Shown here: positions 16,495-22,647 of the stretch, in pieces
Layout of the letters: each line of letters starts with the position of its first letter
Numbering within the stretch: the first letter of the stretch is position 1
From: an uncultured Collinsella sp.
Lineage (GTDB): Bacteria > Actinomycetota > Coriobacteriia > Coriobacteriales > Coriobacteriaceae
Length of the DNA stretch: 26,937 bases
Reading direction: 5' to 3'
Assembly (NCBI GenBank): GCA_902464175.1
Contig: CABQHZ010000016.1
Span: 1-26,937, forward strand
The notes under the pieces: model-generated
The model's database searches: none
Told to the model about the DNA's origin: nothing
What the model saw: the letters and a program-made list of their open reading frames with translations, nothing else
Position numbers and translations under genes: made by a program

Positions 16495-17202
16495 TTACTC
16501 AGCCAGGAAGTCGCGCTGGACAGCGGGATCGACCTTGACGCCAGGACCCATGGTGGAAGACACGGAGATGGACTTGACGTACTTGCCCTTAGCAGAAGAG
16601 GGCTTGACGCGCAGGATCTCGGTGTACAGGGCAGCGTAGTTCTCGACGAGCTGCTGCTCAGAGAAGGACTTCTTGCCCAGGGGCACGTGGCAGATGCCGT
16701 AACGATCGGCGCGATACTCAACGCGGCCGGCCTTGAGCTCGGAGACCATCTTGGCGACGTCCATGGTCACGGTGCCGAGCTTGGGGTTCGGCATGAGGCC
16801 ACGGGGACCAAGGATCTTACCAATGCGGCCAACCTTGGCCATCATGTTCGGCGTAGCGATAGCAGCGTCGAAGTTGATCTCGCCCTTCTGGATCTGGGCG
16901 ACGAGCTCGTCGGAACCGATGATGTCGGCGCCGGCAGCCTCGGCCTCGCGGGCCTTCTCGCCCTCGGCGAAGACGGCAACACGAACGGTCTTGCCGGTGC
17001 CGTGGGGCAGGGAGATGGAACCACGGATGTTCTGGTCAGCCTTACGAGTATCGATGCCCAGACGGAAGTGGGCCTCGACGGTCTCGTCGAACTTGGCGGT
17101 GTCAAGCTCCTTGATGAGCTTGGCAGCCTGAAGGGGGGTGTAGAGCGTGGCGCGGTCGATCTTCTCGGCAGCGGCGTTATAGCTCTTACCATGCTTAGCC
17201 AT
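16495..17202 (-). CDS. rplA: 50S ribosomal protein L1
   Basis: A 235-residue protein of the large-subunit L1 stalk, which binds 23S rRNA and helps release deacylated tRNA; in many bacteria it also represses its own message. The signature IGKILGPRGLMPNPKLGT is present, along with the flexible middle domain (ADIIGSDELVAQIQKGE). Of two ATGs, the one at 17202 has AGGAGG at the right distance (8 bp); the one at 17208 nearly touches it. It lies downstream of rplK and is last in the transcript; a terminator follows. rplJ and rplL, which often come next, are absent here. Confidence 0.97.
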   Translation of the reverse strand: MAKHGKSYNAAAEKIDRATLYTPLQAAKLIKELDTAKFDETVEAHFRLGIDTRKADQNIRGSISLPHGTGKTVRVAVFAEGEKAREAEAAGADIIGSDELVAQIQKGEINFDAAIATPNMMAKVGRIGKILGPRGLMPNPKLGTVTMDVAKMVSELKAGRVEYRADRYGICHVPLGKKSFSEQQLVENYAALYTEILRVKPSSAKGKYVKSISVSSTMGPGVKVDPAVQRDFLAE

Positions 17203-17319
17203 GTGCATTACCTCCTGTGGTTAAACGGGCGTGAGCCCTCCCACATCGTATCGTGTGCCCTATTGCACACATTTAACGGGCGCCCCGGTCAGAGCACCCG
17301 TCGTTACCATAAGAAATCG

Positions 17320-17748
17320 CTACTCAGCGATGGTGACGCCCATGGAGCGGGCGGTACCGGCGATGATCTTCTTGGCGGCATCAATGTCGTTGGCATTGAG
17401 GTCCGGCATCTTGATCTCGGCGATCTTGGTGAGCTGCTCCTGGGAGAGCTGACCAACCTTGTCGGCCTGGGGCTTAGCGGAACCAGACTTGAGGTTCAGC
17501 TCCTTCTTGATGAGGTGAGCCGCCGGCGGGGTCTTGGTGATGAAGGAGAAGGACTTATCCTCGTAGACAGAAATCTCAACGGGGATGATGTCGCCCTTCT
17601 TGTCCTGCGTCTCGGCGTTAAAGGCCTGGCAGAACTGCATGATGTTCACGCCAGCAGCGCCCAGGGCGGGGCCGACGGGAGGAGCGGGGTTAGCTGCACC
17701 AGCAGGAATCTGGAGCTTAATGACGTTGGCAACCTTCTTCTCAGCCAT
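17320..17748 (-). CDS. rplK: 50S ribosomal protein L11
   Basis: A 142-residue protein of the GTPase-associated centre, needed for factor binding and for the stringent response to uncharged tRNA. The N-terminal domain carries KLQIPAGAANPAPPVGPALG and GVNIMQFCQAFN, and the C-terminal RNA-binding domain ends IIAGTARSMGV. The length is standard. The ATG at 17748 follows AAAGGA at 6 bp; the ATG two codons earlier has no spacing. The 120-bp leader between nusG and rplK and the 117-bp gap to rplA are non-coding, and the latter has a small stem GTGTGC/GCACAC (17253-17270). They could hold an L1 feedback site, but none was identified with confidence. Confidence 0.97.
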   Translation of the reverse strand: MAEKKVANVIKLQIPAGAANPAPPVGPALGAAGVNIMQFCQAFNAETQDKKGDIIPVEISVYEDKSFSFITKTPPAAHLIKKELNLKSGSAKPQADKVGQLSQEQLTKIAEIKMPDLNANDIDAAKKIIAGTARSMGVTIAE

Positions 17749-17868
17749 GGTCATTCCTTTCGAATCACGAGTGTGAAGTACTTGCTATATCGTAAGCACG
17801 CACGTGTTAGAAGCACTCCTGAGATGAGCAGTCACAGAAGAAGCACGCTCGCGCGAACGGACGAAAAC

Positions 17869-18405
17869 TTAAGCGATGACAGCGACCTGATTAAAGTCGA
17901 GCTCGACCGGCGTCTCGCGGCCAAAGATCATCAGCGTGACCTTGAGCTTGCCAGCCTCGGTGTTAACCTCGGAGACCTTGCCATCAAAGTCGGTAAGCGG
18001 GCCATCGGTGACGCGGACGGACGTGCCGACCTGAATATCAACCGAGGTGCGCTTGGGCGAATCGCCCTTACCGGGACGACGAGTCATCTTGTTGTACTCG
18101 TCGCGGGAAAGCGGAGCGGGCTTGCCGTTGCCGCCCAGGAAACCGGTGACGCCAGGCGTGTTACGAACGCACGTCCAAGCATCGTCATCCATCTCCATGC
18201 GGACCAGGACATAACCCGGGAAGATCTTAGAATCCTTGGTCTCACGCTTGCCACCCTCTTTAATCTCGGTGACGCGCTCCATAGGAATCTCGATATCAAA
18301 GATACGGTCCTGCATGCCCATGGTCTCGATGCGATGCTCGAGATCGGACTTAACGCGGTTCTCGTATCCAGAGTAAGTGTGAACGACGTACCAACGCTTA
18401 GACAT
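17869..18405 (-). CDS. nusG: Transcription elongation/antitermination factor NusG
   Basis: A 178-residue factor that binds RNA polymerase and couples it to the ribosome and Rho. The NGN domain (1 to about 112) starts KRWYVVHTYSGYENRV and has SKIFPGYVLVRM and NTPGVTGFLG. The KOW domain (about 125-178) contains VRVTDGPLTDFDGKVSEVN and ends VELDFNQVAVI. The size matches the bacterial family. The start at 18405 is 3 bp past the secE stop, with GAGGGG inside the last codons of secE as its ribosome site, so the two are tightly coupled. Confidence 0.97.
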   Translation of the reverse strand: MSKRWYVVHTYSGYENRVKSDLEHRIETMGMQDRIFDIEIPMERVTEIKEGGKRETKDSKIFPGYVLVRMEMDDDAWTCVRNTPGVTGFLGGNGKPAPLSRDEYNKMTRRPGKGDSPKRTSVDIQVGTSVRVTDGPLTDFDGKVSEVNTEAGKLKVTLMIFGRETPVELDFNQVAVIA

Positions 18406-18408
18406 GGT

Positions 18409-18747
18409 TTAGCCCCTCAATCCAGAGAACAGAGCAAGAGCCTCGCCAAAGCCAGCATCGAGCAGAGCGATGACGACGCCGACGACGACCAGAGAAGCGC
18501 AAACGACGACCGAGTAGTTCACGAGCTCCTTTTTATCGGGCCACGTGACACGCTTCATCTCGGACTTGACCGAAGCGAAATACTTCTTGGTGCGGGCGAA
18601 GAAACCAGGCTTCTCGTTCTTCTTGGACTTCGCAGCCTTCTCGTTCTTCTTGGCAACGGCCTTCTTGGCCTCAACCTTGGAGTTGGCGGCAGCGTTATTG
18701 GCAGGCGCCTGCTGCTGAGCCTTCTTCTTGTTCTTCTTGTTGGCCAT
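18409..18747 (-). CDS. secE: Preprotein translocase subunit SecE
   Basis: A 112-residue subunit of the SecYEG channel. The C-terminal 60 residues form the conserved part: the amphipathic stretch FFARTKKYFASVKSEMKRVTWP, cited as SVKSEMKRVTWPDKKEL, followed by one membrane helix (VVVCASLVVVGVVIALLDAG). The N-terminal 50 residues are a low-complexity Lys/Ala/Asn/Gln tail, longer than in single-helix SecE proteins of Bacillus. The start at 18747 is behind GGAGG. It lies between tRNA-Trp and nusG, as in many Gram-positives. Confidence 0.95.
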   Translation of the reverse strand: MANKKNKKKAQQQAPANNAAANSKVEAKKAVAKKNEKAAKSKKNEKPGFFARTKKYFASVKSEMKRVTWPDKKELVNYSVVVCASLVVVGVVIALLDAGFGEALALFSGLRG

Positions 18748-18786
18748 TTGGGTTACCTCCGCGCAATGCGCTTATACATGAGTAAA

Positions 18787-18814
18787 CCGTAAGCCCCCAA
18801 GTGGGAGCTTACGG
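18787..18814 (-). terminator. Hairpin between tRNA-Trp and secE
   Basis: Stem CCGTAAGC (18787-18794) / GCTTACGG (18807-18814) with an inner CCC/GGG, 10 bp past the tRNA-Trp CCA end. The minus strand continues GTTTACTC, a weak U-tract. It may be a partial terminator or a processing site separating tRNA from the secE message. Confidence 0.5.
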
Positions 18815-18823
18815 AATAATGAC

Positions 18824-18899
18824 TGGCACGCCAGGAAGGACTCGAACCCTCAACACTCGGTTTTGGAGACCGATGCTCTACCAATTGAACTACTGGCGT
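18824..18899 (-). tRNA. tRNA-Trp (CCA)
   Basis: Folds as a full cloverleaf of 76 nt, with acceptor ACGCCAG/CTGGCGT, a seven-base anticodon loop CTCCAAA giving CCA, T-arm GGTTCGAGTCC, discriminator G and an encoded CCA end. It is 13 bp after rpmG and is co-transcribed with it. Confidence 0.95.
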
Positions 18900-18912
18900 A
18901 TGTGACTAGAGA

Positions 18913-19062
18913 CTAGCGAGTCTCTTTGTGCAGCGTGTGGTGACGGCACCAGGGGCAATACTTCTTGATCTCCATACGATCAGGCATGGTCGACTTGTTC
19001 TTGGTGGTCGTATAGTTGCGGCGCTTGCACTCAGTGCACGCAAGAGTAACTAGAGTACGCAT
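18913..19062 (-). CDS. rpmG: 50S ribosomal protein L33
   Basis: A 49-residue zinc-type L33 of the large subunit. The reading frame begins MRTLVTLACTECKRRNY and ends HTLHKETR. Four cysteines in two CxxC pairs (Cys9/Cys12 and Cys36/Cys39) form a zinc ribbon, marking the C+ version of L33; a C- version may exist elsewhere. The start at 19062 has AGGA 4 bp ahead. It leads the operon rpmG-tRNA-Trp-secE-nusG-rplK-rplA, driven by the promoter at 19108. The gene is only 150 bp and is easily missed. Confidence 0.95.
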   Translation of the reverse strand: MRTLVTLACTECKRRNYTTTKNKSTMPDRMEIKKYCPWCRHHTLHKETR

Positions 19063-19107
19063 GTATCCTGAACCTTTCATTTCCGCCCCGTACGGGCACG
19101 AGTTGTT

Positions 19108-19137
19108 ACTTTATCAGCTCCACGTAAGTGCTGTCAA
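19108..19137 (-). promoter_or_regulatory. Promoter of the rpmG-secE-nusG-rplKA operon
   Basis: On the minus strand TTGACA (19132-19137), an 18-bp spacer and TAAAGT (19108-19113), 46 bp before rpmG. The block around the -35, GAGGTTTTC-A-TTGACAGC, is nearly the same as that of the tRNA-Tyr/tuf promoter at 20939. Confidence 0.72.
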
Positions 19138-19282
19138 TGAAAACCTCGAGTCAATTGGTTCTCGGTGGATCCATTCATATTTGGAACACATCAATGAAGC
19201 CATCGAGAGCTAATCGACGGTGCATCCAGGACCATTATCGATCCTCTCGACACCAGCAACGGCTCAACATCCATTGCAGAAA

Positions 19283-19314
19283 AGAACCCGGCACCCATAT
19301 AAGTGCCGGGTTCT
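19283..19314 (-). terminator. Terminator of tuf
   Basis: A perfect 12-bp stem AGAACCCGGCAC / GTGCCGGGTTCT (19283-19294, 19303-19314) with an 8-nt loop, followed on the minus strand by TTTTC, 27 bp past the tuf stop. Confidence 0.9.
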
Positions 19315-19341
19315 CTAAGTCAGCTATATCAAAGAGCTAAT

Positions 19342-20532
19342 TTACTCAATGATCGTGGAGACGATGCCCGAACCGACGGTGTGGCCGCCCTCGCGGATAG
19401 CGAAGCGCAGGCCCTCCTCCATGGCGATCGGGTGGATGAGGTCGCCCTCGATGGTGATGTGGTCACCAGGCATAGCCATCTCGGTGCCCTCGGGGAGCTT
19501 GACCGTACCGGTAACGTCGGTGGTACGGAAGTAGAACTGAGGACGATAACCATCGAAGAACGGGGTATGACGGCCGCCCTCCTCCTTGGTCAGAACGTAG
19601 ATCTCACCGGTGAACTTGGTGTGCGGGGTAACCGAACCGGGCTTGCAGAGAACCTGGCCGCGCTCGATGTCCTCGCGCTTGATGCCGCGGAGCAGCAGAC
19701 CGACGTTGTCGCCAGCCTCGCAGAAGTCCATGGACTTACGGAACATCTCGATACCGGTAACGACGGTGTTCTGGGTATCCTTGATGCCGACGATCTCGAC
19801 GGGCTCGTTGAGCTTGAGCTCACCGCGCTCGACACGGCCGGTAGCAACGGTACCACGGCCGGAGATGGTCATAACGTCCTCAACGGCCATCAGGAACGGG
19901 AGGTCGTTGTTACGAGCAGGCGTCGGGATGTACTCGTCGACAGCGTTCATGAGCTCGCGAATGGCGTCCATCCACTTGGCGTCGCCCTCGAGAGCGCCCA
20001 GAGCGGAACCACGGATGACGGGGATGTCGTCGCCGGGGAAATCGTACTCGGAGAGGAGCTCACGGGTCTCCATCTCGACGAGGTCGATGAGCTCGTCATC
20101 GTCGACCATGTCGCACTTGTTCAGGAAGACGACGATGTAGGGAACGCCGACCTGACGGGCGAGCAGGATGTGCTCGCGGGTCTGAGCCATGGGGCCGTCG
20201 GTAGCGGCGATGACCAGGATAGCGCCGTCCATCTGAGCAGCACCGGAAATCATGTTCTTGACGTAGTCAGCGTGGCCCGGGCAGTCAACGTGAGCGTAGT
20301 GACGGGCAGCAGTCTCGTACTCGACGTGGGAGACGGAGATCGTAATGCCGCGCTCGCGCTCCTCGGGAGCCTTGTCGATGTTCTCGAACGCAGTGAAGTC
20401 AGCCTTGCAGCCCTCGGTCTCGGAGAGAACCTTGGTGATGGCAGCGGTCAGCGTGGTCTTGCCGTGGTCGACGTGACCAATGGTGCCGATGTTAACATGC
20501 GGCTTAGTGCGCTCAAACTTCTCTTTGGCCAT
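19342..20532 (-). CDS. tuf: Elongation factor Tu
   Basis: The 396-residue GTPase that brings aminoacyl-tRNA to the ribosome. G1 is GHVDHGKT (19-26), followed by DCPGHADYVKNM for G3 and NKCD for G4; domains 2 and 3 are complete, and the C terminus reads TVGSGIVSTII. The start MAKEKFERTKPHVN at 20532 has GAGGAGG ahead; the longer frame to 20601 covers the leader only. It follows tRNA-Tyr, tRNA-Thr and tRNA-Met on the same strand and is likely read from their promoter. fusA and rpsL/G, the usual partners of tufA, are not here, so this resembles the tRNA-linked tufB arrangement. Confidence 0.98.
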   Translation of the reverse strand: MAKEKFERTKPHVNIGTIGHVDHGKTTLTAAITKVLSETEGCKADFTAFENIDKAPEERERGITISVSHVEYETAARHYAHVDCPGHADYVKNMISGAAQMDGAILVIAATDGPMAQTREHILLARQVGVPYIVVFLNKCDMVDDDELIDLVEMETRELLSEYDFPGDDIPVIRGSALGALEGDAKWMDAIRELMNAVDEYIPTPARNNDLPFLMAVEDVMTISGRGTVATGRVERGELKLNEPVEIVGIKDTQNTVVTGIEMFRKSMDFCEAGDNVGLLLRGIKREDIERGQVLCKPGSVTPHTKFTGEIYVLTKEEGGRHTPFFDGYRPQFYFRTTDVTGTVKLPEGTEMAMPGDHITIEGDLIHPIAMEEGLRFAIREGGHTVGSGIVSTIIE

Positions 20533-20586
20533 AAAGCCCTCCTCTAAACAGGTCGTCCCCGGACGGGACTTTGCCTTTATACCATA

Positions 20587-20617
20587 GTGGCCTCTCAACA
20601 TACTATTGAGAAGCCAC
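20587..20617 (-). repeat. Hairpin between tRNA-Met and tuf
   Basis: Stem GTGGC-TCTCAA (20587-20591 and 20593-20598) / TTGAGA-GCCAC (20606-20611 and 20613-20617) with one internal mismatch and a 7-nt loop. No U-tract follows, so it is more likely an RNase processing site separating the tRNAs from tuf mRNA. TATAAA just beyond could be a weak internal promoter. Confidence 0.45.
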
Positions 20618-20628
20618 CGTGTTACCTA

Positions 20629-20705
20629 TGGTAGCGGTGACTGGATTCGAACCAGTGACGCCACGGGTATGAACCGTGTGCTCTAACCAACTGAGCTACA
20701 CCGCC
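20629..20705 (-). tRNA. tRNA-Met (CAU), elongator type
   Basis: A 77-nt cloverleaf with acceptor GGCGGTG/CACCGCT (G1-U72 wobble), anticodon loop TTCATAC, discriminator A and encoded CCA. The first bases GGCGGTGTAGCTCAG are like known elongator tRNA-Met; a lysidine-modified tRNA-Ile is not excluded. It lacks the C1-A72 mismatch of initiators. Confidence 0.88.
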
Positions 20706-20708
20706 GGA

Positions 20709-20784
20709 TGGAGCCTGCAACCAGACTTGAACTGGTGACCTCTTCGTTACCAACGAAGTGCTCTACCGACTGAGCTATACAGGC
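20709..20784 (-). tRNA. tRNA-Thr (GGU)
   Basis: A 76-nt cloverleaf with acceptor GCCTGTA/TGCAGGC (one G-U), anticodon stem CTTCG/CGAAG, loop TTGGTAA giving GGU, discriminator U and encoded CCA. It lies 3 bp from tRNA-Met. Confidence 0.95.
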
Positions 20785-20794
20785 ACTTGACGGG

Positions 20795-20876
20795 TGGGAG
20801 CTATAGGATTCGAACCTATGTAGGCAGAGCCAACGGGTTTACAGCCCGTCCCCATTAACCACTCGGGCAAACTCCC
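20795..20876 (-). tRNA. tRNA-Tyr (GUA)
   Basis: An 82-nt class II tRNA with acceptor GGGAGTT/AGCTCCC, anticodon loop CTGTAAA giving GUA, and a long variable arm. Discriminator A is followed by CCC rather than CCA, so CCA must be added by an enzyme, unlike the other tRNAs here. Confidence 0.94.
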
Positions 20877-20938
20877 AATCGTTCAAGTATCCGCAGGTCC
20901 TTTGGTCTTTTGGACCGCCGCCCCCGCGAACGAAAAAG

Positions 20939-20968
20939 ATAATACGATGCAACCTTGGGGGCTGTCAA
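20939..20968 (-). promoter_or_regulatory. Promoter of tRNA-Tyr-Thr-Met-tuf
   Basis: On the minus strand TTGACA (20963-20968), an 18-bp spacer and TATTAT (20939-20944), 63 bp before tRNA-Tyr. A GC-rich segment (GCGGGGGCGG) follows the T-run after the -10, as in stable-RNA promoters under stringent control. Confidence 0.72.
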
Positions 20969-21182
20969 CGAAAACCTCTAGATACACGGTGCCGGGCGTA
21001 TCTATATAGCCGTGAACTGCGGTTTTGTTGAGTTTGGATGTGAAGGACGGTGGTTTTGGATACAGCGGTGACGTTTCCCAAGGTAACACTTTGGTGTAGT
21101 GGAGTACACCTTCAGGATCGAACTTCGATAACAGCCTATTTGCACCTATATATAGGTCGAGATCGGGCTTCCGTTGCAGATT

Positions 21183-21327
21183 CGAGCGTGGATTTTCTCC
21201 CGTTTGAAATCGAGCGTGGATGATCTCCCACTATTGGCGTGCCGCTGGGCCCAAAGTAGCAGATTATCCACGCTCATTCTCCAGGCGGGAGATTTTCCAC
21301 GCTCGTGCGTCCGAATATCCACGCTCG
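21183..21327. repeat. Five-copy GAGCGTGGA repeat cluster
   Basis: Two forward copies of CGAGCGTGGAT (21183-21193, 21211-21221) are followed by three inverted copies (21266-21275, 21296-21305, 21317-21327). Flanks are partly conserved: the longer unit is near CGAGCGTGGATNATCTCCC. Copy 1 (21183-21202) and copy 4 (21286-21305) can pair over about 20 nt with three mismatches. Spacing is irregular. Confidence 0.75.
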
Positions 21328-21356
21328 ATGACGATGACCAACCTCGCCCCGGCTTC

Positions 21357-21576
21357 TGTCTCGATCTGTAACAGTAAGAGGGTTATTCCTCCTCTATCTG
21401 TTACAGATCGAGATGTTTCCCTGGCGGCTTGTCTGTTTATCTAAATCTATAACAGCAAGAACGGCTTTCAGCCTCTTCGTGTTACAGATCGAGATGTTAT
21501 CGACCATCCCTTGGCATTGTCTCGATCTGTAACTATAAGGAGGGTTTTCAGCCCGCCCGTGTTACAGATCGAGACA
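21357..21576. repeat. Three tandem ~80-bp hairpin units
   Basis: GTTACAGATCGAGA occurs at 21400, 21481 and 21561, a period of 81 and 80 bp. Each is the right arm of a hairpin whose left arm (CTCGATCTGTAAC or a decayed form) starts near 21360, 21441 and 21521. Unit 1 has a 16-bp perfect stem, unit 3 also 16 bp, and unit 2 a worn left arm. Each loop holds its own inner stem, with different bases: GAGG/CCTC, GGCT/AGCC and GGG/CCC. Strand and function are unknown. Confidence 0.8.
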
Positions 21577-21628
21577 AACCTGAAGCATGGTTGGTGCCAA
21601 ACCCGCTGACTTATCGACAAAAAAGAAA

Positions 21629-21659
21629 CGGGCTCTGTCCCACAGGGGAACAGAGCCCG
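21629..21659 (-). terminator. Terminator of tRNA-Thr (UGU)
   Basis: A 10-bp perfect stem CGGGCTCTGT (21629-21638) / ACAGAGCCCG (21650-21659) followed on the minus strand by TTTCTTTTTTG, 9 bp past the tRNA end. Confidence 0.9.
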
Positions 21660-21668
21660 AAACTCTCA

Positions 21669-21743
21669 TGGAGCCAGTGACAGGAATCGAACCTGCAACC
21701 CACTGATTACAAATCAGTTGCGCTACCGTTGCGCCACACTGGC
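21669..21743 (-). tRNA. tRNA-Thr (UGU)
   Basis: A 75-nt cloverleaf with acceptor GCCAGTG/CACTGGC, anticodon stem ACTGA/TCAGT, loop TTTGTAA giving UGU, T-arm GGTTCGATTCC, discriminator U and encoded CCA. It stands alone, with its own promoter and terminator. Confidence 0.95.
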
Positions 21744-21773
21744 ACACTTGGCGCTTTCGCGCGAAGCCAGTTA

Positions 21774-21802
21774 AGAATAAAGGAATTACGGACGGGGCGC
21801 AA
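21774..21802 (-). promoter_or_regulatory. Promoter of tRNA-Thr (UGU)
   Basis: On the minus strand TTGCGC (21797-21802), a 17-bp spacer and TATTCT (21774-21779), 31 bp before the tRNA. The GAAGCGCGAAAG segment between may form a small stem. Confidence 0.55.
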
Positions 21803-21827
21803 CAGACCCTTCGACCGACCACATCTC

Positions 21828-21892
21828 AAAACTATTCGCCAGAACGAATAGTTTTATCCGTTCGCCAAAACCAAAAACTATTCGTTTTGGCG
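21828..21892. repeat. Two adjacent hairpins with a shared CTATTCG arm
   Basis: AAAACTATTCG (21828-21838) pairs perfectly with CGAATAGTTTT (21845-21855). CGCCAAAAC (21863-21871) pairs with GTTTTGGCG (21884-21892). The loop of the second hairpin holds a second AAAACTATTCG-like copy (ending 21884) that could instead pair with the right arm of the first. It lies between tRNA-Thr and the NYN gene. Confidence 0.6.
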
Positions 21893-21895
21893 ACG

Positions 21896-21924
21896 GCAAC
21901 CCACAGTCCATTGATTACAAATCA
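21896..21924 (-). other. Partial tRNA-Thr copy (anticodon-arm fragment)
   Basis: GCAACCCAC (21896-21904) and TGATTACAAATCA (21912-21924) both occur, contiguous, in the intact tRNA-Thr (21695-21716). Here 7 bases (AGTCCAT) separate them and no acceptor stem follows. It looks like a degenerate duplication or an old integration scar. Confidence 0.5.
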
Positions 21925-21966
21925 ACGGGCCGGCCAATTGGGAAACGGGTCTCTATGGATAATCCC

Positions 21967-22644
21967 CTACCGTCCGCGCAACGCCTTGAGCTTGGCCAGG
22001 GCATCGGGGCTCAGGCGACTGCCCAGAGTCATCTTGATCTGCGGAGCTTCCTCTGCCTCGTGAACGTCGTTATCGATCTGTTTGATCTCGTCCACCAGCA
22101 TACGGCTCGAGATGCGCGTGACGCCCTTGCCCATGACGACGGCCTGGATCGTGCCGTCGCTCGACACCACGGAGCACGCGCGGCCTTCCTCGCGCGCCTC
22201 GATGCAGAGCTTCTGCACCACGGTATCGGCAGAGACGCCCGTCGGCGAAAACTCAATGCGCACGCCGCGGGCCGGTAGGTTGGGGCGCTCGCTGGAGATG
22301 TTGCCCGCGCCGTCGAACACGATCACGGCCTCGTAACGGCCCTGGGCAAACGCCGCGACATCGTTGATAAGCGCAGTACGAGCCATATCGTGGACGTCAC
22401 TGGAATATGGATCGTCGGAATGGTCGTAGACGAGCTTTTCGTAGCGCGGCGTGCAGTGAATCACGTTGTAGCCGTCGACCACCAACAGCTCGGGCTTATT
22501 GGAGTGCACCGTCGAGACCGGGTCGGCGATGGCCTGCGCAAACGCATTGCCGCCCACGCCATAGGTCGCGGCCGAAACAATCGGCTTGGCCGAGCCTTCG
22601 CCAAAGCGCTTGGCCTTGGACTTGGCACGGTTCTTTTTGGACAT
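21967..22644 (-). CDS. NYN-domain RNase-like protein (YacP/Rae1 family)
   Basis: A 225-residue cytosolic protein. After a basic N-terminal tail (KKNRAKSKAKRFG) comes a PIN-like NYN domain (about 50-195): LLVVDGYNVIHCTP with the first acidic residue, ALINDVAAFAQG, AVIVFDGAGN, SADTVVQKLCIEARE and CSVVSSDGTIQAVV, with acidic residues at the usual catalytic places. Bacillus YacP (Rae1) cleaves mRNA on the ribosome and is also encoded next to cysS and rlmB, so a similar role is likely. The start at 22644, behind GAGGAG, is 3 bp past the rlmB stop. It ends the operon. The family is confident; the activity is inferred. Confidence 0.88.
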   Translation of the reverse strand: MSKKNRAKSKAKRFGEGSAKPIVSAATYGVGGNAFAQAIADPVSTVHSNKPELLVVDGYNVIHCTPRYEKLVYDHSDDPYSSDVHDMARTALINDVAAFAQGRYEAVIVFDGAGNISSERPNLPARGVRIEFSPTGVSADTVVQKLCIEAREEGRACSVVSSDGTIQAVVMGKGVTRISSRMLVDEIKQIDNDVHEAEEAPQIKMTLGSRLSPDALAKLKALRGR

Positions 22645-22647
22645 GCG

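Larger units (their letters stand above)
20877..21668. other. 792-bp non-coding interval between two tRNA loci
   Basis: No convincing gene is seen. 20877-20968 holds the tRNA-Tyr leader and promoter, with a small stem GGTCC/GGACC. 20969-21143 shows only weak stems. 21144-21157 is the perfect 14-bp palindrome ACCTATATATAGGT. 21183-21327 holds five copies of a GAGCGTGGA motif, 21357-21576 three tandem hairpin units, and 21629-21659 the tRNA-Thr terminator. Short open frames across it lack ribosome sites and overlap these structures. Confidence 0.75.

Noticed and set aside
17203..17319. An L1-binding feedback site between rplK and rplA or in the rplK leader
   Set aside because: A small stem GTGTGC/GCACAC is present, but I could not match it to a known L1 target.
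16687..18792. A 701-codon plus-strand open frame across rplA, rplK, nusG and secE
   Set aside because: It lies wholly opposite four well-recognised genes and is a by-product of high GC codon bias; it has no family features or ribosome site.
19303..20547. A 414-codon plus-strand open frame opposite tuf
   Set aside because: Antisense shadow of EF-Tu, rich in Leu, Val, Asp and Gly with no recognisable domain.
20883..21089. A 68-codon minus-strand ORF upstream of tRNA-Tyr
   Set aside because: It runs through the tRNA promoter and leader and has no ribosome site or family match.
21183..21576. A CRISPR array
   Set aside because: Repeats are inverted as well as direct, spacers are not unique same-length segments, and no cas genes are near.
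21562..21822. An 86-codon minus-strand ORF over tRNA-Thr
   Set aside because: It reads through the tRNA gene and its terminator.
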